64,000 bases of DNA from Clavaria fumosa. Taxonomy: Eukaryota > Basidiomycota > Agaricomycetes > Agaricales > Clavariaceae. The position numbers and the translations under genes are program-made. The notes under the pieces were generated by a model. The model was not told the origin of the DNA, ran no database searches, and saw only the letters and a program-made list of their open reading frames with translations. Numbering within the stretch: position 1 is the first letter of the stretch; every line of letters starts with the position of its first letter. The stretch covers positions 1,488,001-1,552,000 of the forward strand of contig OX637806.1 of the NCBI GenBank assembly GCA_951802425.1, in the 5' to 3' direction. Shown piece after piece: positions 11,546 to 22,910 of the stretch.

Positions 11546-12661
11546 GGACTCCTCAAGCCCTTGCCCATAGGCAAGCGACCTTGGTCTTCGATCTCAATGG
11601 ACTATATCGAAGCCCTCCCCCTCTCTGCGATCTTTGACTCAATCCTCGTCATTGTCTGCTGACTTACAAAACAAGCGATTTTCATCTCTACCAATACTAC
11701 CAACACCGTGAAAGAATTAGCCCAGCATTTTGTCACCCACGTCTTCTTGAAACATGGGTTACCTGCGGACATAGTGTCAGACAGAGGAAGATTATTTGTT
11801 TCCAAGTTTTGGTCTTTGTTATGTCAAGCTTTGGACATTACTTCAAATCTTTCCACAGCTTACCACCTGGAGACCGATGGACAAACAGAGCGAGTCAACC
11901 AGGTCCTGGAACAATATATACGAATCTATACGAACTACCAACAGGATGACTGGACTTACCAACTCCTGCTCGCTGAGTTCGTATACAACAACACCCCCCA
12001 CAGCACTACCGGTGTCTCCCCATTCTTCGCGAATAAGGGATACAACCCCCGAATTACGATTTCTCTTGAGGACATACCCGCACATGAAGCCCACATGGTT
12101 GTGACCGATCTCAAGATGCTCCATCAGCATCTACGAGATCAACTCAAGGTCATGAACGAAGCGTACTTGCGCTTCACAGACAGGAAGAGAGAGATGATGC
12201 CGGATTGGAAGGAAGGGACAAAGGTGTGGTTAGATTTGCGAAACGTGAAGATGAAAAGGCTGATGAAGAAGCTAGATTCTAAACAAGCTGGACCTTTCCC
12301 TATACTTGCGAAAGTCTTGACTCATGCCTATCGCCTCCAGCTTCCAAAATCAATGCAAGGAATTCACGACATTTTCCACGTCGTGTTACTTGAGAAGGTC
12401 TATGACAACGCCTTCCCCCAACGACAACAACAACCCCTGCCCCCTATCAAGATCGACGGCAAACAACACTACGAAGTCGCCAACATACTAGATTCTCGAA
12501 GGAGGGGTAGGAAAGTGCTTTACCTTGTATGTTGGGAAGGTTACGGACCCGAGGACAACACCTGGGAACCCATAGAATCACTTTTCAGATCGAAGGAACT
12601 CCTCCAGGACTTCCACACGACTTACCCAGAAAAACCTCGCGCAACTCGCGCAACTCAATGA
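11546..12661 (+). pseudogene. pol: Element 1 pol, second part: integrase core and chromodomain
   Basis: Continues the interrupted integrase from the RHKPYGLL block. DDE core visible: D in SMDYIEAL, D in IVSDRG, E in TDGQTERVNQ, then a GPFPI..V..HAYRL..P DNA-binding region and a chromodomain (YEVANILDSRRR to YLVCWEGYGPEDNTWEP). Chromodomain integrases (chromoviruses) direct insertion towards modified chromatin. One TGA (11660-11662) sits exactly at the family Arg of the D-R-L-T-K motif. The ORF from 11708 to 12661 is otherwise unbroken and ends with TGA just before the antisense gene. Confidence 0.93.
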
Positions 12662-12788
12662 ATTCCTTCACCCCTCTTTTCATTTTTCTTCACTTTCTCA
12701 CTTCGGAATTCACAGAGTATATACGCGATAATCAAAAAACAAAAACAAAAATCACTATTTACTGGTCACAAGCTTTCTCCTTCCCCTT

Positions 12789-14845
12789 TCACGATCCTTC
12801 TGCCACTTCCCCACCTTCCACACTTGCAACTTTTTCCTCCTCTCCCCCCTTCTCCTCCTCTCCAGCCTCGGGACTTTTCAATTCCACACCCCATTGGTCC
12901 ACCCTCGGGAGATCTAACAACTCCCTCCGCACGCGACGCTGCTCCTGCTCTGCCCATTTCTCCACCCATGGCGGGAGCTCCTTTGGCGACTTCAACAAAA
13001 GGTCTTCATAGGCGAAGAAGACTGTTTCCAGCCCTCTTCGCCCTCAAAATCGAGCCTCGCTGACCATCGTCGTGCACCTACTGCGCAATTCTAGAAACGA
13101 ACTGTCAGCTCATCATCAAGAATATGAAATTCGCGACTACTTACCTTGTTCTTGCTCCCTCGATGCCGACAACTCCCTTCCCATCCTTTCTACAGTTGTG
13201 AACAATCCTACAAAACATGGATTAGTCTATTTTATACTCACGACTGTGGAACTTACTATGCTCCGACTCTTCAGCCTCTGCCAGCCTACACCAGACTTCT
13301 TCCAGTTCAACCTTTTGATCTAAATGAACAGGAAAGTCAGTTGGAACCTCACGAGGCAAGATTGCAACTTACCGGCACCTTCCTTCTTCGCCATTGCCAT
13401 GATCCCCTTCACCTCATCAAATTTGTCACGGGTTTTTTCCAGTATCCCCGACCATTCTGTGGGTGAAATTAGCTCACTTCATACTCGCGAAATTTGGACT
13501 TACCCTCCCTCTCCTTCTTCATCTCCCTCAACTTGTGATGCGCCTCTCTCAACTTGGCCTCTTGGTCTGAATGAAGAGAGAAATTAGTTTGTAACGTGGT
13601 AAAAACCAAACAATTACTTACCTTCCCACTCCCCATGGAGTGCCTCGAACTCCCTCTCTGCTCCCTCAGCCCGTGCCGTCAACTCCGTGACTGTTGTATC
13701 CACAATTTTGGATGTGGGCACCTTCGACGAGGTCCCCCACGCCCCCTCTACTTCTTTGCCTTTCCCTACAGACTCGCAAGTTCAGTAAAATTGCAGAATA
13801 TGAAAGAATTTCGGAACTCACCCTTCGCGCTCCTCCGCGCCTCCTCCAATTCGCGCCTCATTGCTGCCAACTCCACCTCTAATTCCATCTCCCTTGTGGA
13901 CTTTGACACCCACACTGTCTTCTGTATGGGCTCCGCGACTTGCTGTCGGAGCATCGCGAGCTCCCACTCCAAGTCGCCTCTTGGGACCAAAGTCCCCGTG
14001 ACCTTTTCTCTCTCCTCCACCAATCCCCTTGACGACGGCGGTTTTGCCACTCGCCTTTTTGTAGATGGACCGGGCGTCGGTGACCGCGACCTCGTTCTCG
14101 CCCGTTTTCCACGTGTTGCCCTTGTCGGAGTCCCTGGAATAGGCAGGGTGACGTACCCTGCTCCCACTCGACTTGCGACTTTAGGCGTCGCCACCCCCAC
14201 CGTCTCCAATCCCTCTGCACGCTTCAGCGCCTTGTCGACACGCACGTCGTCCCACCCGAACTCGTTCTTCACCTGCCATCGTCGAAACTCTTGGACCCAC
14301 AAACATTTGTTGTGGTCCTCTGCACACTGACGACACTTGCCGGCAGCGCTGCGCTCACACTGCCGGCTCTTTGCGACGCAGTTGTCGCAATCCTGTGACT
14401 TAGCAGTTAGAAGAAACGAATGGGAAGCAGGATTACTGCTACGCACCTCCCGTTCCATCCCATTCCACTCCTTGTTTTCCTTTGCTGATCCTATTTTCTT
14501 CCACACCTTCAGGAATTCTGCAGGCGATGGATCAGCTATCCCCGCGACATCGCCCGCGACTTCACTGGGCCCCGCAAGATCCCCCACAGTCGGGCTCGGG
14601 CCCGTGATGTCACCCGCCGCCTTGCTCGTGTCCACGACATTGCTTTGCGCCTTCTTATGACCTGCGGCTTTGGCTTGAAGAAGTGCACATCACGCCTGTT
14701 CAGCCTTTTGACGGGCCAGTGCATCCTCCAGGATCCCCAGGTTGATACCGGGTTCCGTTTCATCGAAAAAGCGCATTTCACATGCAACTTCATTGTCATC
14801 ATTGTTGGTTTCGGTTTCGTGTTGTTTGATGAAAGCAGAGACCAT
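12789..14845 (-). pseudogene. Antisense gene 1 in element 1: Zn2Cys6 coiled-coil protein
   Basis: Opposite to gag-pol, between integrase and the 3' LTR. It starts at an ATG in a CCACCATGG context (14845), 117 bp from the LTR. Exons on the minus strand can be chained by GT..AG introns of about 45-60 nt: 14845-13822, 13765-13622, then five shorter exons ending 12789. The product has an acidic N-terminus, a Cys pattern C-x2-C-x6-C-x7-C-x2-C-x6-C (CDNC ... CRQC ... C, around 14310-14400) as in fungal Zn2Cys6 regulators, a basic RGKRARTRSRS stretch, then a long coiled coil (RRELEEARRS; LREAHHKLREMKKERE; WVEKWAEQEQRRVRREL). Two TGA codons (14690-14692, 13044-13046) interrupt it and look like mutated CGA. 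Function unknown; nuclear role inferred from the motif. Confidence 0.72.
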
Positions 14846-14945
14846 GGTGGTTGGACTTAGAAAAAATTTTTGGGTGTCATGACCTGATCAACAAACATCA
14901 TGCTGACTAATTGTCATGTGATCTCCACTCTTGCAGGGCTCGAGG

Positions 14946-14961
14946 CTTGAAGGGGGGGTAA
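14946..14961 (+). promoter_or_regulatory. Polypurine tract of element 1
   Basis: Purine run GAAGGGGGGG just upstream of the LTR start TGTCAAGACC at 14962; the expected primer site for plus-strand DNA synthesis. Confidence 0.75.
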
Positions 14962-16279
14962 TGTCAAGACCCATTCATTTTTCCCCTACCCAAACCAACT
15001 CTACCAGCATCTACGAGCCTCCCGACGACCTTCTTCAACTTCACGAGCCCTTATACACACCTCCGGAACCTGCTATCCCCTTCCGAAAACCTCTCCAACC
15101 TCCCCAGCGCTCACACAACACTCGTGACCACCATACCATATACGCAACGCCTCCTACTACTTCACCCCATGCGCACACCCCGTCCAGACCCACCAATTCC
15201 ACACGTGACATGCTGTTGTGCATCTTCTTCCGCCAGCACATGACTTGCTGCGTGGCACCCCCGGCGCTACCGCTACCAGCGCCAATACGTTACCAGCGTT
15301 ATGGCTGTTACTCGCGTTACCAGCATTACCCACGTGACTTCCCACCCATAGGTCACCTACGTCACTAGCGTCACCCACGTGATCGCTCTTATGACCTCAC
15401 AAGCTTAACACTCAAACGCGCCACCAACGGTCAGCTGTATGTACACTTCAAATTATGCTTCCCTTCTTCTCCCCAATCGTCTATAACTACTTCACTTATG
15501 ATCCGAGAATCCCTCAGTAGTTATAGATACATATATATTTATTTAACTAGGATGCAACCCGTGACAGGTCATCTTTGTGACCTTACCTATGCATTCCCAA
15601 CCCCTTGTGGCCTTAGTAGAACATGCGCACAGTCACTCCCTGACTAGTTATACCCCATACTACTATATTCTCGTCGCCTGGCAACCTCTGTACATTCCCT
15701 TTTCTGTTATACTCTCCATATGCATGTATATAAGTCTAGCATGTACTTCTCGTACAGTAGACTTGATATTAACTTAAGCTTGAGGCCTTGATGCCCTTTG
15801 AGCTTGGAACCATTGTGATTGATAGGTCTTGTCTCACTTGGTGACCTCGACAACACCAAGACCACTTTGCAGGTTCTCCCATCAGTTGGCAAAGTCATCG
15901 CCTTCACTGACACACTCTTAAACACTGTTGCAACTACCCGCGACTCTTCCAACATCATCTCTTTCCTTCACCTCGTCTTTTTCTCTCTCACGCTTCGTCG
16001 GTCAACTTCGCAACCTTCTCAGCATCACCTGTTTCTCCCACTTTGTTTATTCTTTTCTTCACGCTTCGTCAGTCAACCTCGCGACCTTCTCAGCAACATC
16101 TCTTGTCTCCTCACTCATCCCTTTCCATCCTACACCTTGTCTGCCAACTTTGCGACCTTCCTAGCAATGTCTCCTGTCTTGCTACTTGTCTGTTTCCATT
16201 CTTACATCTTCCCAGATGTCTCCATGATCTTCCGGGACCGAGCATTTTGACTGTGCTCAACAGTTGATTGGTATTAGCT
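14962..16279 (+). repeat. 3' LTR of element 1, truncated at its 3' end
   Basis: Starts TGTCAAGACCCATTC. A homologous LTR in reverse at 26706-28022 (1317 bp, exact TSD) defines the family. Similarity runs to GATTGGTATTAGC at about 16279 and then stops; the last about 70 bp of the family LTR, ending CTAACA, are missing. Between about 15960 and 16200 the LTR holds three to four imperfect ~70-bp repeats with the core GTCAACYTCGCRACCTTC. Confidence 0.85.
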
Positions 16280-18201
16280 TGTTTAAATTCACCATCGAAA
16301 TGGATGCCAAATTTCTTAAGGGTATGCTAAACAACCTGGACATTCAACCAAACGCTGCCATGAATCAATGGATTGCCAGTATACTACTTTTCGATTTCGA
16401 CCTTGTTCACATCCCCACAGATAAACACACCGGAGCCAACGGATTATCTCGCCGATGTGCCGCGGATGGTGAGGAAGACACCGAGTCCGAAGATCATGAA
16501 GAGTGGATTGATCGGAGCTACGTGTTCGCCATGGAACACATGAATTGAACACTGGAATCTCCCTACCGATCCAAGGCGCAGCTCCCTGGTATCGCTCATA
16601 CTGGCTTCCAACTTCACACAGGATCGATGCTACTCAATTTGATGGTATCATCTGATGATTCACCAGCCCCGAATAAATCCTCCACCATCTTTATACCCCA
16701 GTCAGACGCAGCAAAGAAAAGAGAAGAACAGATCCGCAAAATTGAATCTTTCCTTCGAAACCTGATCCATCCACCCGGCATTGACGCAAACCAGTTCCGA
16801 CGATTAGTCTGCTCCGCATCCGAGTTCTTCATCCTTGATGACAAGCTATGGCGTCGCCAACCTAATGGATGCCACAAGGTAGTACCTCTGGACCACAAGC
16901 AGCTTGCAATTATTACAGAGGCACACAATTCACTTGGCCACAAAGGTGTTTACATTATCCGGATGCATATCTTAAATTGGTTCTGGTGGCCGGTGTTGGA
17001 TCAAGATGTAAAATGGTTTGTCCGAACTTGTCACCAATGCCAGACTTGACAAATCCAGAAGATTTTTATTCCACCGATGGTCGCCACCCTGGCCGGTCTT
17101 TTCCGTCGAGCGCACATTGACACCATGTTCCTACCCAGAGCCTGCGGTTTTCGACTTCTTGTCCACGCCTGATGTTCATTATCCGTGTATCCAGAAGCAA
17201 GACCGCTACGGAATGAGACTGCCTGACTTATCAGAACCTTTATATTCGAAGATATACTGTGCTGATGGGGAGCAGTAGAAGAGATCATTATGGATAACGG
17301 CACCCCATTTATCAAGGCCCTCGATTTCCTCAAGAAACGGTATGGAATCTGTCACATCTGTATCTCTGGATATAATTCCTGCGCTAACAGCGTCATCGAA
17401 CATGCCCACCGGTTGGTCCGCGAGTTGTTAATCAAAGCAGCAGACAGAGATGAATCAAAATGGCCAGACGTTTTACCCTCAGTCATTTGGGTGGAACGAG
17501 CCACAATCCAACAATCCACCGGTCACTCTCCATTTTACATCGCACACAGCATTGAACCGCTTTTCCCTTTCAACATATCCGAAGCAACATATCTAATTCC
17601 GACCACCAACACCCTGACAACTACTATGGAACTGATAGCCCTTCGAGCCCACCAACTACAAAAACGAGAAGAAGACCTAGCGTCCATTGCCAACAAAGTA
17701 CTCACTGCCCGAAAACAATCTGTCAAGCAGTTCATCGACACATATCGGAACTCTATCATTGACTACGATTTCAAACCCGGATCGCTGGTATTGATCCGAA
17801 ACTCGGCCGTAGAAATGGAATTAAACCGGAAGACAAAACCGCGATTCTTCGGACTGATGATCATTGTTCGCCGAACTCAATACGGTGCATATATTCTCTC
17901 AGAACTCGACAGCGCTGTCTCAAAGATCCACTATGCAGCTTTCTGCATCATTCCCTACTATCTGCGATCGCAAACATCGATTCCGGTCACATCTATCATC
18001 GACCAAATGACGGAGATAAATGAGGACATCTCACGCTATCAAATACATGAGGCCTCACATAACTCCATCGATACCGGAGATAGGGAAAGCCAAGCTGCCA
18101 AACTATCTGATGAATCCGACAATAAAGCCGCCGATACCAACGCTCCGGAAACTCGTCCGCAATGCTCCGGAGCAGCCCGAAAACTTCGGCCTCGCCATTA
18201 G
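16280..18201 (+). pseudogene. pol: Element 2 pol remnant: RNase H end and integrase
   Basis: RNase H tail (EMDAKFLKGMLNN, WIASILLFDFDLVHIP, GANGLSRR), integrase zinc domain (HNSLGHKGVY to CHQCQT), core with D in HIDTM, D in IMDNGTPF and E in NSVIEHAHR, then a C-terminal domain (FKPGSLVLIRNS ... KTKPRFFG). No chromodomain is visible. A TGA at 17047-17049 replaces a family Arg after CQT, and there are further stops between 17160 and 17280. The 303-aa stretch 17290-18201 is open. Family resemblance is to the gypsy group with EVDAKYIKGM-type RNase H common in mushrooms. Confidence 0.88.
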
Positions 18202-18416
18202 GCATTTTCCCCAACATCTCCCTTATTTTTCTCATTGTTTTCTTTGGCCAGAACGGCAAAAAAGAAAAAAAGAAAAGAAATTTCGGACAAGTCCAAACTT
18301 TATACCCGATGTTCCATTTTACCTTTATATCTCCCTTTCACATTCCTCACTCACTTTTCTTACACATAATAGTACCATATTGAAAAAGAAGAAAAACACA
18401 GATAAAAACAAAACAT
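18202..18416 (+). other. Spacer between integrase and antisense gene 2
   Basis: AT-rich, non-coding as far as I can see; serves as the 3' flank of both the plus-strand integrase and the minus-strand gene. Confidence 0.5.
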
Positions 18417-20156
18417 TTATATCGTTAAGGGCTCACCAAGGAGAAGCATCTGGAGCAGCTCGGCTCCGGCCTTCACCTGATTAGCCCCCCTTTCCATCAT
18501 CTCCAGCGCCCGCTCCAGCGCCTTCCGTCCGGACACCCCTGGCTCCGTCTCCCACTCCTTTCCCTTTCGGCTGGGACCCGCCTCTGCCTTCTTCCGCTTT
18601 GCCGGCGGCTCCACCACCTCCACGCTCTCCTCATCCTTGATCTCGTCCTCCTCCTCCTCCGGTGTCGTCTCCTCGCGAACCGGTGCCTGCGTCGCACCTT
18701 GCCTTGGCCTCTTGTTGCTGCTCGCCTCCATCGCCTTCGGACCTGCTCCGCTACATTAGCCGACATGGATCCGGTACTCTCTTGACCTACCTCCGGTTCC
18801 GGACACTGCCGCCTTCTCAGTCTTCACTCCTGAAATGTACCAATCAGTTGGCTCATCACTGAAATAAAAAGAATACTACTCACCTCGTACAGCCGAGAGA
18901 CTACATGACACCTTGTAGGTCTGGCACCACCGGCACGCCACTCCTTCCACTCCGTAACACGAGTGCCGTTTCCGGGCGCACGCTTCGCAGGCCGGCTCAT
19001 GCTCCTACTCACCAGATCAGAAGCCTAAGAATCAAAAAGCCCATTTAATGACTTACCTTGTCCCCAGGCTGTCGTGCAGCCCGGAGCTCGATGTCGGCCC
19101 CCACTCCGACCCTCCGCCCTCGCCCTCGTCCCTCCGTTGCCCGTTTTCCAATATCGCCCCATCCCGACATATGATGAGGCATCGCAGTCATCCGCGCACC
19201 GACCCGATGTTCCAGAACAGAGGGCACCTCGACCACTACACGGCGCCCCCCGATCCTCGCACTGGTCGCCCCCACCTTGATGACACCGATGGCCGTTACC
19301 CCGTCGGTTCCCCATAGGGTCCGGTCACCCTCTTGATTGTCCTCTGCGGCCCCCGCCTTGTTCACAGCACCCGTCATTGGATCTGTTTCCTCGCCCACGC
19401 CCGGCTCCAAGACGACTGCCGGATCTGACATGGTCGTGGTCACCGCTGCATCGGCGACCGGCATAGCTGCTGCTGTTGCTGTTGTTGCCTCTGCCGCTGC
19501 CACCCGCACCTCTCCTGTCTCCACCTCCGCAGTCGCCACCTCGTCCGCATGCAGCTCTGCGACGTCCGGCGATATCGTTGTTGTTGCCGCTGCTGCTGCT
19601 GCGGGCTCCTCCGCTCCTGTCGTTGCTGTTGCTGCTACTGTTGCCCCGCTGTCGTCCTCGCTGTCACTAATCACGATGAGGCGCGCCCGGGCAAGGCGCG
19701 CCCTCTTCTCGGCAGCCCTCGCCACCTCCGTCCGCCTCTCCTCCGCCTCCGCCTCTGCTGTGGCCCGCTCGATGGCCGCCCTCTCCTCGTCCGCACGTTC
19801 CTGTTCAGCTTCAGCCTCCTCCTGTTTCCTCGCCTGCTTGGCAGTCCACTCGTCCCCGCGGAGTTTTCGCCATTTCTTGAGCCTTCGCGCAACAAGGACA
19901 AGTCCCTCGTCCACTTCCACGTCATTGTCAATTGCCGCAACATAGCCGGCAAGAAAATCATCCTAAAACCTGTCAGTGCGATGTGAAAAGGAAACAAAGA
20001 AACATCACGTACCGCATCACCCCCGTACATCTGCACCCATTCCGCATATTCACTGTCCTGCCCCCGCTCCGGCAACGCTTCACCCGGTGCCATGGCCCGT
20101 GCCTCCATCATCGCCTGGGCCGTGTTCCGGAAAACAAGAGTATCGAAGTTTTCCAT
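18417..20156 (-). CDS. Antisense gene 2 in element 2: Zn2Cys6 coiled-coil protein, intact
   Basis: Five exons on the minus strand (20156-20013, 19962-19057, 18995-18884, 18829-18791, 18745-18417) join with GT..AG introns into 1530 nt with no premature stop: 509 aa. Layout: N-terminal helical part; a Glu/Ala/Arg-rich coiled coil (about residues 75-140); a long Ala/Thr/Val low-complexity region; at about residues 352-380 the pattern C-x2-C-x6-C-x7-C-x2-C-x6-C (PACEACARKR ... CRWCQTYKVSCS) that matches the fungal Zn2Cys6 cluster; then a Glu-rich acidic stretch, a basic PPAKRKK (nuclear-signal-like) and a C-terminal amphipathic helix. The start is 162 bp inside the 3' LTR. The carrier pol is dead but this frame is open. 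Function not known. Some acceptors (CATGAG, GCGGAG) were chosen to keep frame. Confidence 0.72.
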
Positions 20157-20317
20157 CTTTTTTTGGATGGCTGATGTGTTGTTGTTATTGGAGAAAGCAC
20201 AAATGCGTGTTTGAACCTATGTGCACCCACACAACACGTACTTTATGATCAACAAACGGTTATTTGGCCCTGTTTGGCCGCAACCAAGGGCGGTTGCATT
20301 TTCAGCCCCCGGGAGAA

Positions 20318-21162
20318 TGTAAGGATGATATGCGGTTTAGACAAGGAAACATCACAGATACTGACTATCCGGATATTTAGGCATCAAAGGCAACAGTGAC
20401 CGATAATGATCCGATACTGTCCGATAACGTCCGGGATGTCCGATAAACATCCGATATTGGACTCTCCGGTCTCCAGTCTGCCGTGATGATCACAGCCCAC
20501 AGGTCATACACACCACCCACACCTCTCTATTTCATCACTCCAACATGGTCAGCGCTCGACATACTCACTATTTCATTCCCCCTTCCTTTATTTCACATAC
20601 CATGCTGTAAATTTCATATTGTGATCCCTTTCAACCATCCGATCATTTAAACATTTCAACCCTTTGCAGTGCTTTGCCCATTGTTCCTAGTACCCCTTTG
20701 CTGTACCAGCCACACTTTCCTTCATTTTATGAGTGGTCCAGACATATGCTAGTTATCAGACATTTCATCCCTCCGAACTGCATGACTCACTTATGAATTA
20801 TGGCCCTTATATGACCCTGTACACAATACCGCATTGCCTTCTGTAGCTTCCGGAGATTTCTGTAGGATCAGATTTGCTGTACTTGGAAAAATTGTACATA
20901 AGTATGTACTGGACTCTATGGAAATCCAGCTTTCTGGATGCCCATATTGCACTGGGATCTTTAGCAGGCTCACCCTTCGTCGTACCCATTGATCTGCTAG
21001 CCTTCATCATCACCGGCCCCTCAAACCTTTGATCTGAACATCGGACTCCACCGGATCCAATACTGGATACTTCAGATAACGTATATTTTCATTCATTGAA
21101 CATTTTATACTCAGTCTCTACTTCCTCCAAGGTTCTGTCTAGTGTCTACATCGTGTAACAAG
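20318..21162 (+). repeat. 3' LTR of element 2
   Basis: Follows a CCCCCGGGAGAA purine tract and starts TGTAAGGATG. The 3' limit is set at GTGTAACA (21162) because the minus-strand RT of element 3 appears just beyond; no second copy is in the window to confirm the end. Confidence 0.6.
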
Positions 21163-21229
21163 ACCCCCTGAAGAACCAGGCTGTGAACACTTGTTTGCAG
21201 CCAACACCAGTACAGCCTACTACACCGGT

Positions 21230-22910
21230 CATTGGGGCGATGATGTTGGAGTATCCATGGACAAATGGTGATGGAATTTGGCGAACCCGAGGAAGGACTG
21301 TATGTCTTTGACCTTCCGCAGAGTGGGCCAATCCTGTATAGCTTTAACTTTAGCTGTATCCATAGAAAGTCTGGCCAGAGATAAAACAAATCTGAGATAC
21401 TCCACGGTTTCAGCATGAAATTCACACTTAGCTGGGTTCAGAAAGAGACTGTTCTTCCAGAGCCTTCGGAGTACCTCTCAGACATGTTCAACGTGTTGCT
21501 TTGGGTCCTTGGAGTAAATGAGGATGTCATCGAGATAGATGACCATGAATGTGTTGAGGAGGTCAGAGAATATATTGTTCATGAAGTGCTGGAAAGTGGC
21601 AGGCGCATTGGTGAGCCCAAAAAGCATCACACACCATTCAAAGGATCTGTATCAGGTGCGGAATGCGGTCTTCCATTCATCACCCTCAGCGATACGGACC
21701 AGGTGATACGCATGTCAGAGGTCGAGTTTTGTATAGATTCAGGCTTTCCCTGGAACATCGAGAAGATCTTTAGTCAGTGGAAGCAGATAACAGTCTTTTT
21801 GGTCAATTTATTGAGACCATGGAAATCAACGCATAGTCAGAGCATTCCATTCTTCTTCCAGACAAAGAGCACAGGTGCTCCATGTGGAGAATGGCTTGGA
21901 CAGATAAATCCGATGCAGAGGTGCTCATCCAGAAACTCGCAGAGTTCACTGAGTTCGGACTGCAACAGAGAATAGACCGCACCTGATGGAGGGGATTGGC
22001 CATCCAGCAGGTTGATTTTTAGATCATATGGTCAATGCAGAGCAAGGGCATCTGCCTTCTTTTTACTGAAGACATCTGGAAAGTCCCTGTACTCCTCCGG
22101 AACTGAGAGGAGATCCTGGGGGGTGGTGTCGGGAACATTGAACGAAGCGGAGGCTGTGTGCACGGACTCGCTCGACAATGTCATGCCAAAGACTTGGGAC
22201 CCACGAAGTCCACAAGCTGTGACGAATGCAGCAGCATTCACAAAAGAAACCTTGGGTGTCTCCTGGAGAGATGGAGTAGACGGAAAGGTCAGAGACGTAG
22301 TCAAAGATGGAGACGGAAGCAGAGATGGAGACAGAGTCACTGCAGATGACGTTTGAACTGGAGCGCACGGAGCAGAGACAGACAGAGGGACAGAGGTGAA
22401 CAGAGGGACAGAATGGAGAGTGCTGGCTGGTGCACCCTCCGGATCAGATTTCGGAGTTTTTTTCTCATTAGTAGATGGTCTGGGCTTTATCTGACCAGTA
22501 GTCCAGTCAACCAGTGGGTTGTTTTGGAACAGCCAATTCATTCCCAAGATCACATCACTAGAGGGATCAAGATTGGTAACTACACACAAGACGTTGGTCG
22601 GATCCATGGCAGAGAGCTGAATGGATAACCAGACCACTTTGGTAACCCATATGGAGGTGGTCCCATTAATAAAAACAACCTCCCGAGGGGTCACTGGAGT
22701 TTTCAGGAGACAGAAACGAGAAGCAAATTTGGCATCAATGAAACAAAGTTCAGTGCCAGAGTCTATCATTGCTTTGAACAGAGAAGAAATAGAAGGAGAG
22801 GAGGCAAGAAGAGAAAGAGAACAATGAAAGGAAAGGGTATTGAGTATAGGTTTAGTATGATCAGAGTTGGAGCAGCCAGAGAGTCGTACTGTGCTCTCTG
22901 GGCTGCTCAA
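21230..22910 (-). pseudogene. pol: Element 3 protease and reverse transcriptase
   Basis: Protease: AMIDSGTELCFID and VILGMNWL. RT opens at YRDFPDVFSKK and shows GAPVLFV, LRLCVDFHGLN, NGVWCFLGSP-like remnants in shifted frames, [11 protein letters not shown] (about 21525-21490 on the minus strand) and DIQSFLGFAKF. TGA stops at 22034-22032 (family HRPYD) and 21480-21478 (family VREVL) both replace Arg. At least two frameshifts. Not functional. Confidence 0.88.

Larger units (their letters stand above)
1..16279 (+). mobile_element. Ty3/gypsy chromovirus (element 1), 5' end outside window
   Basis: An LTR retrotransposon read on the plus strand: gag with a CCHC knuckle (about 1168-1209), protease (DCGA at 1539-1550), reverse transcriptase (YLDD at 2665-2676), RNase H, integrase and a C-terminal chromodomain (about 12460-12630), then an antisense gene, a polypurine tract and a 3' LTR from 14962. 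The integrase is split after its zinc-binding domain by an inserted DNA transposon (3917-11538). The 5' LTR lies before base 1. The coding part has frameshifts and several TGA stops, so it is dead. The end at 16279 is where similarity to a second LTR copy (26706-28022) stops, about 70 bp short of a full LTR; the junction is therefore not a clean integration end. Confidence 0.93.
16280..21162 (+). mobile_element. Ty3/gypsy element 2, 5' part missing
   Basis: Begins abruptly inside RNase H where the truncated LTR of element 1 ends, continues through integrase (to 18201), an antisense gene (18417-20156), a purine tract at about 20308-20317 and an LTR from 20318. Gag, protease and RT are absent from the window. 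Its pol has stops and is not functional. Confidence 0.85.

Noticed and set aside
13596..14330. 244-codon plus-strand ORF
   Set aside because: It runs opposite to antisense gene 1, whose Cys motif, coiled coil and splice sites make the minus strand the better reading.
19337..19986. Plus-strand Ser/Ala- and Leu/Pro-rich ORFs
   Set aside because: Shadows of the low-complexity Ala/Thr part of antisense gene 2.
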